Shown here in pieces: positions 10,650 through 21,864 of a DNA stretch of 64,000 bases. Made by a program: the position numbers and the translations under genes. The notes under the pieces were generated by a model, which did not search any database, was not told where the DNA came from, and worked only from the letters and a program-made list of their open reading frames with translations. Source of the stretch: Hyperoodon ampullatus (Eukaryota; Chordata; Mammalia; Artiodactyla; Ziphiidae); the NCBI GenBank assembly GCA_949752795.1, contig OX457056.1:97238942-97302941 (forward strand). The letters are read 5' to 3'. Positions within the stretch are counted from its first letter, which is position 1. Each line of letters starts with the position of its first letter.

Positions 10650-11845
10650 TTTCTTTAAAAGAAGTATTTATTTACCACATGGCTGAGTGTCTGTTATCTG
10701 TCAGACACTTTAGGTGGTTACTATACATCAATGAACAAAGTAATGATCCAGTCCCTCATGGAACTTACATTCTAATGGAGAAAAGATAGACAGTAAATAA
10801 TGATCATAGTAATCAATAGATTAGAAGATGGTATAAGATATAGGGAAAAATGAAGCTAGAAAAGTGGAGTTTGCTGGTTGACAAGTTGCAATTTTAAAAA
10901 GGGTCACTGAGTATGTGGATATTGAATGAAGACTTGAAGGATTTGAAGGAGATGGTCTTCTAGATAGGAGGAGAAAGGACACAGCAGGCAGAGGGAACAA
11001 CCAGGGCAAATGCCGTAAGGCGGCAGGAGGCCTGGTGTGTTCATGGAGATGCAGGAGGCCAGGATGTGGAATGAAGTGAGTAAGAAGATAAATGTAGGCC
11101 AAATTCTGAGGGCCTTTGAAGGCCATTTTCAGGACTTTGGCTTTTATTCTGTGTAAACCATTGCAAGATTTCAAATATAATATTCACATTATCTGATTTA
11201 TATTTTCAAAGGGTTATACACAGTTTCCCAGGATAGAGGCCAGGTCTAAGAGAAAGGGGGAGGACTTCCCTGGTAGGGCAGTGGTTAAGAATCTGCCTGC
11301 CAATGCAGGGGACACGGGTTCGAGCCCTGGTCCAGGAAGATCCCATATGCCATGGAACAACTAGGTCCATGAGCCACAACTACTGAGTCCGTGTGCCACA
11401 ACTACTGAAGCCCGCACACCTAGAGCCCGTGCTCTGCAACAAGAGAAGCCACTGCAATGAGAAACCCACACACTTCAACAAAGAGTAGCCCCTGCTCGCC
11501 ACAACTAGAGAAAGCCCACACGCAGCAAAAAAGACTCAAAGTGGCCAATAAAGAAAGAAAGAAAGAAAGAAGAGAAAAAGGGGGAAATGTAGTATGACTT
11601 CAATTTCAGAAATGGAGCATCTGAAGTATGGAATTGCTGTCAACTGAGATGGGTTGAGCAGAGTGGTTTTAGGAGGGAAATGAGGAATTCAGGTCTGGGC
11701 ATGAGGAGTTAGAAATGTTTTTAAGACATCCAAATGTAATTGTCAATTTGTGGTGTCAAATCAGATATCTGAGTAAAGAACCCAGCTAACAATCTAGGAT
11801 AGAGACATAAATTCAAGATTCCTGGACATTAGAATGTTATTTAAA
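10650..11845 (+). repeat. Ancient interspersed repeat (L2-like), split by a CHR SINE
   Basis: A 'CCCTCATGGAACTTACATTCTAATG' block (given in part) and a 'CAGGCAGAGGGAACAACCAGGGCAAATG' block belong to a widespread old mammalian repeat. So does the 'GGACTTTGGCTTTTATTCTG' block. The sequence resumes after the SINE with 'AACTGAGATGGGTTGAGCAG' and 'AAGACATCCAAATGTA' blocks in the same order. The same family, more decayed, reappears at 60445-61200. The L2-like label is tentative, but the repeat nature is clear. Confidence 0.5.
11262..11568 (+). mobile_element. CHR-type SINE, long subtype (sense)
   Basis: The head reads GGACTTCCCTGGTAGGGCAG and the B-box-like part GGTTCGAGCCCTGG. A long body follows with repeated 'CCACAACTACTGA' blocks and a tail of (AAAG)n. 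Diverged direct repeats (AAGAGAAAGGGGGA versus AAGAGAAAAAGGGGGA) flank it. It interrupts an older repeat that continues on both sides, so it is younger than that host element. Several body substitutions make it older than the short CHR copies. Confidence 0.87.
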
Positions 11846-12614
11846 ACTATGAAACTAAAAGAAAAATGAATTTAGATATAAAGAAGACAGATAACCAAAG
11901 AATGTGCCCTGCAGCCTCCAACACTGAAGTAGAAGAGTAAAGGAAACTTTGAGACAGGAATCCGAATGTAGTAAGTTGTGAAATAAACAAGCTGTCAAGT
12001 TGTGAACAATGATGTAGACCTGGGGACCAAAAAGACCAGAATATCACAATATTTCTCAAAAAACATTGCCATTACTTCTGTTGGCTTTATTTTTTTCTTT
12101 TTCTTTTTTAAAATGCTAGGTTGAATTCTCAAAATTAGTGGGTGATTTTCGAACCATTTCTTCCATTATTGAGAAGGAAATTCAGCTCTTTGAAGTGTAA
12201 AAAGCTGTGATGCAATGATTACTAGATACTGTTTTCACTTGAGCTGAGACATTTGATCCTAACCTTCTCTCCCTAGTGAATCCAGACTTTGGCTCCATTC
12301 TCTGCGCTGATTACTGAGGCCCAGTGAACGGCCTTAATGAATTATAGTGGCAACTCCCTGGTGATTATTGATTTCATCCAGCTCACTGAACAGAAATAAG
12401 TACTTTCTAACTTGTTGTGACATTGAATAGATGTGTTTATTTATTAAAGGATGTTGTAATGGCAGCATGCCACCTTGTCAGAAGAAAGAACACCTTTCCT
12501 TTTCTGGGACAGAGAGAGCATCAAGGAAAGACTGGCAAATTAGAGTTTGCTACAAAAACCCAACAAATGGCCATCTATGTAGTTTTGAAATATGACAGAA
12601 GCAAGAAAAAGAAA
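11846..12614. other. Unannotated intergenic sequence
   Basis: No gene or confident repeat recognised. Confidence 0.45.
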
Positions 12615-12835
12615 CTAGAATTAGATTCAAATACCTCTGAATTTCTTCTCAACCCTGACACACACTAGCTTTGACTTTTGGTAAATTATCCAACATCTTA
12701 TTGTCAGGTTTTTCATCACAGAGACACGGATGATGGCAGAAACTACAAGGATCATTCTATACATACAATGAAAATAAAGGACTCTGTAAAGTTTAAAGTG
12801 GTTTAGAAATACAAAATACTATTGTCATTATTAAT
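12615..12835 (+). repeat. MIR-like ancient SINE (sense)
   Basis: Sense MIR order is present. An 'ACACTAGCTTTGACTTTTGG' block comes first, then 'AAATTATCCAACATCTTA'. A TTTTTCATCACAGAGACACG segment follows, and then a tail region ending in a 'TATTGTCATTATTA' block. No poly(A), as expected for MIR. Confidence 0.6.
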
Positions 12836-13864
12836 GACTAGATTTCCAGTGCCTTTAACCCAGCTAAAATTAAGGCCAGATCAACTGTTATTACACTCGA
12901 ACTTCTACATGACTTGAACGTTTGAGCTTTCTTGAGTTTTAAATTAAATACCTTATTGAAGGCCACCACAATAGGAACAGACTCAATTCATTTGTAGAGA
13001 AATAACCCAAAGTATAAAAATTATGTAAGTCTTCTACTTGTAAAGATCTTGTTGAGGGATTTCTGCATTTGAATTAAAGACAAAATTTTTTTCCAGAAAA
13101 TATAGACATTGTTATCAAAAAGAAGTATAGTGTTGATAAAAGGATAATTTGAATAAGATTTTTTTCATATTGTGATGGATTCTTTAAAAAGTTAATACTG
13201 TAATAAGAGTTATATGACGAAAACATGAATAATATATGCCTTCTTTATCCCAAACCTACATTTCCAATTTCTTTCTCTTGAGATAATCAATGTTACATAA
13301 TTATAAATTATAGTATCCTCTCTAATATTTTAGTGCCCCTAAAACATATGTACACATGCATTCTGTCCTTGAATGAAAATTAGTTTGGTTCAGAATTATA
13401 TATCCTTAAGGATCAACAACTTTTTATTAAAAGAAATAGGGTCATGGGATTTAAGTAAAATGTAAATACTCTGAGTATAGATCTTCTAGTATAGTCTGGC
13501 AAACTCTTGAAGAGAAAATTGAAATGTGTTTTGTGTCTACCTATCAATCCAAGGGGAGTGAGAAGAAATGTCTGTAGCATGTTTCCAAATATGCAGGTGC
13601 TTGGTACCACATGAGTAAACATTTGGATGATGTTTATATTTATATAAACCAATAAATAGCCTATGTGAAAGAAACATTGAATGAATTCAACTTTGACTTT
13701 CCCTCAGAAATTTCCAGATCCTCCTATAAAATTAAGAATAGATTTCTCCTTGATGGCTCCATTTTTACACTTCATGCATCTTGTGTGTGTGTGTGTGTGT
13801 GTGTGTACATTACCTTAAACAATAGTATAACAGTAGATAAACTCTATTTAAAAATCATCAAGGA
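12836..13864. other. Unannotated sequence with a (TG)n microsatellite
   Basis: No gene seen. A (TG)12-like tract lies at 13782-13806. The rest is ordinary AT-rich sequence. Confidence 0.5.
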
Positions 13865-15856
13865 CTTTAAAAAAAATCATATGTATTTTTCAATTGTGGT
13901 AAAATATATAACATAAAATTTACCATCTTAACCAATTCTTAGTGTACAGTTCAGTAATATTAAGTATATTCACATTGTTTGCAAACAACCTCCAGAACAC
14001 TTTTCATCTTGCAAAACTGAAACTCTGTACCAATTAAGCAACTACTCCCCATTCCCTCTGTCCCCCTTGGTAACCATCCTTCTACTTTCTGTCTCTATGA
14101 ATCAGACTACTCTAGATACCTCATATGAGTAAAATCATACAGTATTTGCCTTATTTGTGACTTGCTTATTATCAATATATACCACAATTTCCTCAAGTTT
14201 CACCCATACTGTATTGTATATTAGAATTTCCTTCCTTTGTAAGGCTGAACACTGTCCCATTGTATGTGTATGCCACATTTTGTTTACCCACTCATCTGTT
14301 GGTGAACACTTGGGTTGCATCCAACTTTTGGCTATTGTGAATAATGCTGCTATGGATGTACACATGTCTGTTCAAGTCCCTGTTTTCAATTCTTTTGTGT
14401 ATATAGCCAGAAATGGAATTTCTGGATCATATGGAAATTTTACTTTTAATTTTTTGAGGTACCACCATACTGTTTCCATAGTGGCTGCAGTTTTTTACAT
14501 TTCTACCAACAGTGCACAAGTGTTCCAATTTCTCCATATCCTCACTAATGCTTGTTATTTTCTGTTCTTTTAATAGTTGCCATCCTATTGGGTATGAGGT
14601 GGTATCTCACTGTGGTTTTCGCTTGCATTTCTTTGATGATTGGTGAAATGGAACATCTTTTCATGTGCTTCTTGGCCATTTGTATATCTTCTTTGGAGAA
14701 ATATTTTTCAAGACTTTTACCCATTTTTATTTGGGTTGTTTGTGTTTTTGTTGAGATATAGGGGATCTTTATATATTCTGGATATTAACCTTTATAAAAC
14801 AAATAATTTGCAAATATTTTCTCCCATTAGGTAGGTTGCCTTTTTTGCTGTGTTGACTATGTCCTTTCATGCACAGAAGTTTTTAATTTTAATGCAGTCC
14901 AATTTATCTATATTTACTTTTGTTACCACTATTTTTGGTGTCATAACCAAGAAATTACTGCCAAATTCAGTGTCATGAAGCTTTTCCTTTGTGTTTTCTT
15001 TTTTTTTTTTTTTTTGCTGTACGCGGGCCTCTCACTGTTGTGGCCTCTCCCGTTATGGAGCACAGGCTCCAGACGCACAGGCTCAGCGGCCATGGCTCAC
15101 GGGCCCAGCCGCTCCACGGCATGTGGGACCTTCCCAGACTGGGGCACGAACCCGCGTCCCCTGCATCGGCAGGCGGACTCCCAACCACTGCGCCACCAGG
15201 GAAGCCCCTTTGTGTTTTCTATTAAGAGTTTTATAGGTTTAGGTCTAATATTTAGGTCTTTAATACATTTTGAGTTAATTTTTACATATGCTAAGAATCC
15301 AACTTCATTCTTTTGCACATTGATACCCAGTTTTTCCAACAGCATTTGTTGAACAGACAGTCTTTTCCATTGAGTTGTCTTGGCATCCTTGTCAAAAATT
15401 ATTTGATCATGTATTTCAGGGCATGTACCTGGGCTCTCTATTTTTTCCTATTGGTCTGTATGTCTGTCTTTATGCCAGTACCATTTTCTTTGATTACAGT
15501 AGCTTTGTACTAAGTTTTGAAATCAGGAAGTATTGAGACATCCAACTTTGTTCTTTTCACAATTGTTTTGGCTATTAAGGGTCTCTTAAGATTCCATGAA
15601 TTTTAGGACGGAGCTTTCTATTTCTGAAAAAAACACCATTTTGGGGATTTTTACAGGAATTGCATTAAATCTGTAGATTGTTTTGAGTAGTATTGACATC
15701 TTAACAATATTAAGTCTTTCAATCTATGAGCACAGGATGTCTTTCCACTTATTTGTGTCTTTTCTAATTTATTTCTACAACATTTTGTAGTTTCCATTGT
15801 ACAAATCTTTCACTTCTTTGGTTGAGTTTATCCTTAAGTATTTTATTCTTTTTGGT
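13865..15856 (-). mobile_element. Old L1 LINE, 5'-truncated (antisense), split by a SINE
   Basis: On the minus strand this is the 3' part of an ancient L1. The last third of ORF2 is followed by the 3'UTR, which ends near 13865. Short antisense frames carry recognisable ORF2 C-terminal text, for example 'SIAALFTIAKSWMQPKCSP' near 14340, broken by many stops. The 5' truncation point is at about 15856, just after a stretch matching the ORF2 'RIKYL.IN.TKEVKDLY' segment. The CHR SINE at 15000-15206 was inserted later. It is much more diverged than the full-length L1 at 21507, so it belongs to an older L1M-type subfamily. Confidence 0.85.
15000..15206 (-). mobile_element. CHR-type SINE, short subtype (antisense), inside an old L1
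   Basis: Poly(T) tract, 'GCTGTACGCGGGCC' start of the body and an intact head at the right end. Exact 14-bp TSDs CCTTTGTGTTTTCT lie at 14986-14999 and 15207-15220. L1 sequence is continuous across the TSD, so the order of insertion is certain. Confidence 0.93.
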
Positions 15857-16213
15857 GTGAGATCAGCTGGGTTCTGTGGTACCAAGTTCATTCTAGAATC
15901 ATCCAGGTTGATAAAGGGTCTGGCTAAAGATTCTCTGGGGCCATTATGTTCATCAGGGGTCCTGAAATTCTGATCAACTTGGTCTTATGGTATCATGTCC
16001 ATGCTGTAATCACCCACCCATGTGGATAAATGAGTGGGTCTGGGGAATCCCAGGTGCCCCTCTGTTCTTCTGGGCAACAGAGGGCTGCATTGGTAGGTCT
16101 ATCATGAATCCCCTTGGAGTGCCTATTTTCTCTTGATGTGCCTCTCTATGGATATGAAGCTTCTTCAGTGTGTTATCATCAGGGATTTTAATTTTGAAAT
16201 AGCTCAGAACCAC
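15857..16213 (-). pseudogene. Coding-like fragment of unknown identity (possible pseudogene)
   Basis: I do not recognise this. On the minus strand an open frame of 67 codons runs from 16213 to about 16010. Its composition is protein-like (for example KIPDDNTLKKLHIHREAHQE) and it is not explained by any repeat I know. After a stop and a frame change, a second stretch of about 43 open codons runs to 15857 (for example FINLDDSRMNLVPQNPADLT). It is cut by the 5' end of the old L1. Balanced residue content on both sides of one frameshift suggests a decayed exon or a retrocopy. I see no initiator ATG, no poly(A) and no clear splice sites. It could equally be chance or an unrecognised old repeat. 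Confidence 0.25.
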
Positions 16214-16364
16214 AATTTTCTTTCAAAACAGTCTATTTGATAAATGCTACATTTCTAACTTGTTAAGTATGGGGTTTCCATGATTTTCATGCCTTTGAAC
16301 ATTACTAATTTATAGTCAGTGGAATTTCAAACCTGAACATTGGAATCAGACAAGTCCTCATTGT

Positions 16365-16915
16365 CAGGACCTGTAATGGTGATGATTATGTCATGTTACA
16401 TGGCACCATTTATCTGAAAAAAGCGGAAAATATCCAGATGGGCCTAAATTAATTACATAAGCCCTTAATCAAGGAAATTTCTCTTGGTGATGGCAGAAGA
16501 CTAAGGCAGAAGAGGAAGACGGATACAGCAGAAGGGGCTGTCAGAGATTTGAAGCATAAGAAGGGCTCAATACCCTGTTGCTGCTTTCAACTTGGAGGGG
16601 GCTATATGAGAAGAATACAGAAGGCCTCTAAAAGCAGAAAGTGGCCGCTGACTAAAGGAAACATCAGATCTACAACGCCAAGGAACTAGATTCTGCCCAT
16701 ATCCTGAATAAGTTTAGAAGATTCTTTCCAGAGACTACAAATAAGAGCCCAGAGCAGGTATCACTTTGATTTCAGCCTTATGATATCCTAAGAAAAACCC
16801 AGCCAGCCAAGTTGGACTTTTGACCAAAAGAACCGTGAGGTAATACATTTGTCGTGCTTTAGGACACTATGTTTGTGATAATTTGTTATACCACAATAAA
16901 AAACTAAGAAAGGTC
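16365..16915 (+). repeat. Ancient LTR-like repeat (sense)
   Basis: Blocks such as 'TTGGTGATGGCAGAAGACTAAG' (in part), 'AGGAACTAGATTCTGCC' and 'TTTGATTTCAGCCTTATGA' are followed by a 3' end reading 'GATAATTTGTTATACCACAATA'. These match a common old LTR family that ends in a 'GTAATTTGTTACAGCAGC' motif. Probably MaLR/ERVL-related, with no internal sequence attached. Boundaries are approximate. Confidence 0.5.
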
Positions 16916-17079
16916 TCAAAACAGCACTTGGTTCATTGAAGGTGTTCAGTAAATGTTAGCTCTTCTTCCTGCTTTACACAAGCTCTAATATCATTGTTGG
17001 GTACATCGACTTAACATTTATGTAAAAGAACAAAATTATTACCACACAAGGCATAACAGAATGCCACCTTCCTCAAGAA

Positions 17080-17338
17080 GACTTCTCTGATCTTGGGCAA
17101 AAAAATGTTTTTTTCCCCCTCTTTTTGAATGACCATAATGGTTTTATTTATATCGTTTTACCCCACTAACTGTATTTTGATGTTTATTATAATTATGCAT
17201 AGATATCTTCAGAACTAGGCTATACATCCTTTGAGAGCATAGACTAGATGTTATTCATCTTCAGTTCTGATCCTATTGTTTGTTCCATTAAGTTGTGCAC
17301 ATTTGCATCTCTTCAAATATTTATTGAATAAATACATG
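17080..17338 (+). repeat. L2 LINE 3' end (decayed)
   Basis: The terminal block 'TTCAAATATTTATTGAATAAA' (given in part) is preceded by a region with 'GAGAGCATAGACTAGATGTTATTCATC'-like content. This is typical of the L2 3'UTR, where '...TGAGGGCAGGGACTGTGTC' occurs in the family. Old and non-coding. Confidence 0.55.
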
Positions 17339-19120
17339 TTTACTGATTCACTTCTTGATGTATTTTATAATGAAATATACTCAATTGACAAAAAAAACTT
17401 ACTGCTAAAACTATAATTATAAGCTGATAATACCTGTGGAATAAATATCTGCTAATAAATATTGAGAAACTCTACAAGTGGAAAAGTTAGCTGATTGTTA
17501 CTAGTTCTATTTTGAGTCCACCACTGCATTTGTAGCTGTCCTATTGTCTGATTTATTTCCTGTTTTGCAAGTGAACTGATTTCCTAGCTGCCTGAAGGTA
17601 ACAGGTGTCCCATAAATGTTAAACAAGAGAAAAAGTTTGGGAAAGTATTTGATACATTAAGAATAAAGCTTTAGTGTGAAGAATTCCCCACCATTTGAAG
17701 AGGGCCAAAAGTCATCAATAATCATTACAGTATCTTACAAAGGCAATATAATTTTAAAACATTTGTCAAACACTCTAAAAAATACTTACTTTAACATATA
17801 GTTGAAAGAGTTCAGAATCTAAATATTTACCACTTCTTTATCTTGTCATTATTCCTTAGTAATTCTTAGAGAGGTCAATGACTTGTATGTAAGGGTATCA
17901 AAAGTCTACACTTTTCTTTAATATCTTTCAAATCTGAAAATAAATATAAAGGGAGAAAGTAATGTTAGTTCTACTATTTATATAAATATATGTTTTAAGT
18001 AGGTTTCTGGGCTAAATAATGAGAAGAAATAGCAAAATTAGAATCTAAATAAATGATGAGAATTCCTATTCAACACAGGAATGAAATTATGTATTTAGAA
18101 AGGTCAAAATTAAGGCTTTCAGAGGGAATTCACTATACATTTCAATTAAATAGATAAGAAATCCACAGTCATATTTTAAATTTTGTTATAAAATAAACCA
18201 TTCATGGCTATAAATGAAGTTTGAAAATTACTTCAGGTATTGCTTTAGGAAAATACATTAATGTGGATAAAAATACTTCTCCCTCCTGAGTCCTACCTTT
18301 TCATGTTCTTAAGTGTTCCATTTTCTGGGAGGCTAAACTTTCATTCAGTAGAAACCAATTGATTTACTCTGTGTGACAATAAAAATCTGGTTTTGTGTCA
18401 TCTGGAATCATTTTTCCTATGGTAATTCTTTCAAATATAGCACTCCTTAAAATAAAAATAGAAAATATGTTTATAAGTATGCATATATATAATTATTATC
18501 GTCATATTAATTAAAGTACAATAATATAATGGAAAGTTGAAGACAGTTGAAACCTGCAGTACTATAAGCTAAATACTCTTAGGGATTTTAACACCTGAGA
18601 ATGGGCTTGAGTTGAAGAGCTAAAAAGAAAAAAATCTGTGCTAATTAATGCTAATTAATGTAACTAATGATTAAACTAAACACATAAAGATTGAACATAA
18701 GATTGAACTGAAAAGGTGATAAAGAAAAAAATATTTTTACTTCACTATCTATAAACTAGTTCTGTTAAAGTAAGCTACCATTTAGAGAGAATAGGGGCCA
18801 TTAATATTACTGCATATTTAGGAGAAAATCAGAGAAAACCAAAGGATGTTGGGCAAAAGCTTCAGAGGAGGAATTGTGTTTAGATGAAATAGGTTTGTAT
18901 AAAATAGATGATTGCTGAATAAAATCTTTTTGAAAAATAATGAGACAAAAATAACAATAATAAAGTAATGGAACAAAGCACTTATCTAGTTTATCTTTCT
19001 AGAATTTCCAAAGACTTTTGCAATTGAGACAACATTCACAGGTCATACCTTAAAATTAATATCATGATTACAAATGTTATTTGAATCAGTATATGCACAG
19101 AACTTTAAAGTTTACAAAGG
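17339..19120. other. Unannotated AT-rich sequence
   Basis: About 1.8 kb, very AT-rich, with no open frame of interest and no clear repeat. Short tandem words such as a doubled GCTAATTAAT (around 18640-18660) occur. Confidence 0.45.
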
Positions 19121-19216
19121 ATATGTATATTAATTTATGTATATACATTATATATATGCATATATATAGTTATGTATATACATACACACACATATATGTA
19201 TATATACATACACAGT
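19121..19216. repeat. Imperfect (TA)n(CA)n microsatellite
   Basis: An ATATGTATATTAATTTATGT-like run passes into CATACACACACATATATGTA. It is imperfect and probably old. A faint MIR-like antisense block ('GGCTCAGAAAGTTAAAATGG') follows at about 19263. Confidence 0.7.
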
Positions 19217-19591
19217 TTTTGATAACTTGTTGATTATCCTGATTCTACCAATGAAGCAGCTTAGGCTCAGAAAGTTAAAATGGTTTGGCTCACGGTATAT
19301 AAGAATATAAAAAGGAGCTATAGACAAGTCAGTAATCCACATAATTATTCTGACAGTTTTAATTCATAATCCAAGCTATTTCTACCATACTACTTTGCCA
19401 CAAAAGAACACATATGTACTCATTTAAAGTCAAAATTATAAACGAAAATACTGAGGATTCTAAAAGAATATTTTTGGTAATTAAAAAACAAAAGGCTGGG
19501 GAATCATTTCCTTGACCCTTGAGGGAAAGTCAGTCCAAGGATACATTATGAATGCTTATATTACTATAGAGAAGTTGGATATTATCTGTAA

Positions 19592-20107
19592 TGGACAGAC
19601 CCTAAGATTTCTCAACCCCTGGTGCCAAATTGTGGTATAATACTCTCCCCTTGATTGTGGGCAAAACCTATGGCTTCCAAGCAATAGAATATAGGAAAGG
19701 TGATTGGATGTTATCCCTGGGATCATGTTATGCTATATAAATCTTCATTTTATCAGATTAGAGTTTTTTATTTGCTTGGTGAAGTATGTGTCCATGTTAA
19801 GAAAGTCCACGAGGCATGGGACTGTTGGTGGCCTCAAGGACCTGAGATCAAACTCCAGCCTACAGCCAGCTGAAAGGAAATTAATTCTGCCAACAATTTG
19901 AATGATTTTGAAAGTGGATTATTTTTCCAGTCCAGCATTCAGGTGGGAGCACAGCCTAACACTTTGCAGCCTTTTGAGATCCTTAGCAGAAGTTGCAACC
20001 AAGACTTGACAGCTGACATACAGAATCTAGGTGATAATAAATGTGTGTTGTTTTAAACTACTGTATCTGAGATAAATTTGTTACTAAGCAATAGAAAACT
20101 GACAGCA
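19592..20107 (+). repeat. MaLR-type (ERVL-MaLR) LTR, sense
   Basis: The sequence has an LTR-like order. A 'CTCCCCTTGATTGTGGGC' block comes near the 5' end and 'GATAATAAATGTGTGTTGTT' holds the poly(A) signal AATAAA. It ends at 'GCAATAGAAAACTGACAGC'. Directly after it comes MaLR internal sequence, so this is a 5' LTR rather than a solo LTR. Naming the subfamily (MLT1-like) would need alignment. Confidence 0.6.
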
Positions 20108-20520
20108 ATTTTGGTACTCAAAGCAGGGTGCTTCTGTAACAAATACCTAAAAGTGTAGAGGTGGCTTTGGAACTTGCGAAGGTTTGGAGGTTTGAGGGAG
20201 TTTGTGGAGCATGGTAGAGAAAGCCTAAATCGCCTTGAAAAGGCTTTTAGTAGAAATCTGGACTATAGTTTGTTACTACTAAGGGTTCAGAAGGAACATG
20301 TTATTGGAAACTGAAGGCTATGGGTCCTTGTTTCATAGTCACAGACAATTTAAGGAAAATGTCTCCTACAGTTATGTGCAAAGCAGAAGTGATAAATGGT
20401 GGAGTTGTTTATATAGCAAAGGAGATTTCAAGCAAAGTGTTGAAGGTGGTGCCCTTTTTTCCCTGTTGTTTATAGTAAAGTGAGAGATTAGAGAGATAAA
20501 CTGAGGGGAATTTGTTTATT
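20108..20520 (+). repeat. MaLR internal sequence (decayed, non-coding)
   Basis: It continues from the LTR with 'TTTTGGTACTCAAAGCAGGG' and a 'GTAGAGGTGGCTTTGGAACT' block. Then come 'GTAGAGAAAGCCTAAATCGCCTTGAA' and 'GGAGATTTCAAGCAAAGTGTTGAAGG' (quoted in part). This order is that of MaLR (MST/MLT-type) internal sequence. MaLR elements have only remnants of gag-like coding, and here no frame exceeds about 60 codons. The matching 3' LTR is not evident, so the element is incomplete. Confidence 0.6.
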
Positions 20521-20861
20521 TAAAAAAGTATCAGAACCATAGGCAATAGAAACCTACTGAGGGATAAATGTGGGAATAATGTGATCAGATTTATATTTTA
20601 GAAAGATGGCATTGGGAGTGGCATGATTGAAGAAAAAGCAGTGATGTTGTCTAAGGATATTTGTTAATTTCTACTTACCATTCAAAATTAACAATAACTA
20701 CTTATTCAGAAAGTCTTCCATAAGCAATGAAAGTTCGATGTCTTTTCTCTGAACTTCCACTGGTGTCTAAAAAACTCTATAATACTCCTGATATTGCATT
20801 GTAATTTTTGAATAACTTCTGTATATAATATATTGACTATACATTTCTTTTGAGCAGTTTC
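20521..20861. other. Unannotated sequence between two LTR-like repeats
   Basis: A short 'AATGTGATCAGATTTATATT' block around 20578 resembles the ancient repeat at 10650. The rest is unassigned. Confidence 0.4.
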
Positions 20862-21352
20862 TTAATTTCATGTTGCTTCTGTAAAAATTTACCACAAATT
20901 TAGTGGCTTAAAACAACACAAATTTGTTATCTTACAGTTCTGGAAGTCACGAGTCTGAACTTAATCTTATGGTCTAAAATCAAGGTTTTTGGCAGACTTG
21001 CATTCCTTCTGGAGTGTATAGGGAGGATCTATTTTCTTGACTTTTGCATCTTCTAAAGGGTTTCTTCATGTCATGGCTTATGGTCCCTTCCTTCATCTTT
21101 GAAGCACATCACTCCAACTTCTGCTTCTGTCATCATGTCTTTCTGACTGCGTTTCTCCTGCCTCCCTCCTTCCCTTATAAAGTCTTTGAGATTACACTGG
21201 GCCCACCTGAATAATCCAAGATAATCTCCCCATCTCAAGGATCTTATTTTAATCAAATTGGCAAAGTCTCTTTTGCCATGTAAGGTAACTTATTCATAGG
21301 TTCTGGGTATTAGGCTGTAGACATCTTTGGTGGAAGGCATTAACCTATCTAC
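20862..21352 (-). repeat. Ancient LTR-like repeat (antisense), same family as 9741
   Basis: It starts with 'TTTAGTGGCTTAAAACAACA' and continues through 'CTTACAGTTCTGGAAGTCA', 'CACTGGGCCCACCTGAATAA' and 'GATAATCTCCCCATCTCAAG'. It ends 'GTAGACATCTTTGGTGG...TATCTACCACA'. This is the reverse complement of an LTR-type repeat. It has a single copy of the 3' half, unlike the one at 9741, and so serves as the reference for that duplication. Confidence 0.6.
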
Positions 21353-21489
21353 CACATGCAGGGTTTACATATTTCTTCTCTATATCCCCTGCCTAGCATT
21401 GTTCCACAACCACGATACCACCAGGCCTAAGTAATCAAAGACTTAGAATACTTATACATGTATTATAGAATACATGTATAACCAACAAC
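21353..21489. other. Unannotated flank of the full-length L1
   Basis: Short stretch with no recognised content. It ends in the left TSD of the L1. Confidence 0.45.
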
Positions 21490-21864
21490 TAGCCTTCTTT
21501 TTTTAATTAAAAATTTTTTTATTACTTTTTTAACATCTTTGTTGGAGTGTAATTGCTTTACAATGGTGTATTAGTTTCTGCTTTATGACAAAGTGAGTCG
21601 GCTATACATATACATATATCCCCATATCTCCTTCCTCTTATGTCTCCCTCCCACCCTCCCTATCCCACCCCCTAGGTGGTCACAAAGCACCGGCTGCTTC
21701 CCACTAGCTACCTAGTTTACATTTGGTAGTATATATAAGTCCATGCCACTATCTCACTTCGTCCCAGCTTACTCTTTCCCCTCCCCATGTCCTCAAGTCC
21801 ATTCTCTGCATTTGCATCTTTATTCCTGTCCTGCCCTTATGTTCTTCAGAACTTTTTTTTTTTT

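Noticed and set aside
10821..11174. Antisense 117-codon Pro/Leu-rich open frame
   Set aside because: It falls inside an ancient interspersed repeat (10650-11845) that also occurs at 60445. No protein family match by eye.
14157..14573. Plus-strand 138-codon open frame with hydrophobic segments
   Set aside because: It is the reverse strand of old L1 ORF2 and 3'UTR sequence. The antisense frame carries the recognisable L1 text.
19121..19216. Regularly spaced TATA/CACA words as a possible CRISPR-like array
   Set aside because: It is a simple dinucleotide repeat without unique spacers, in a mammalian genome.
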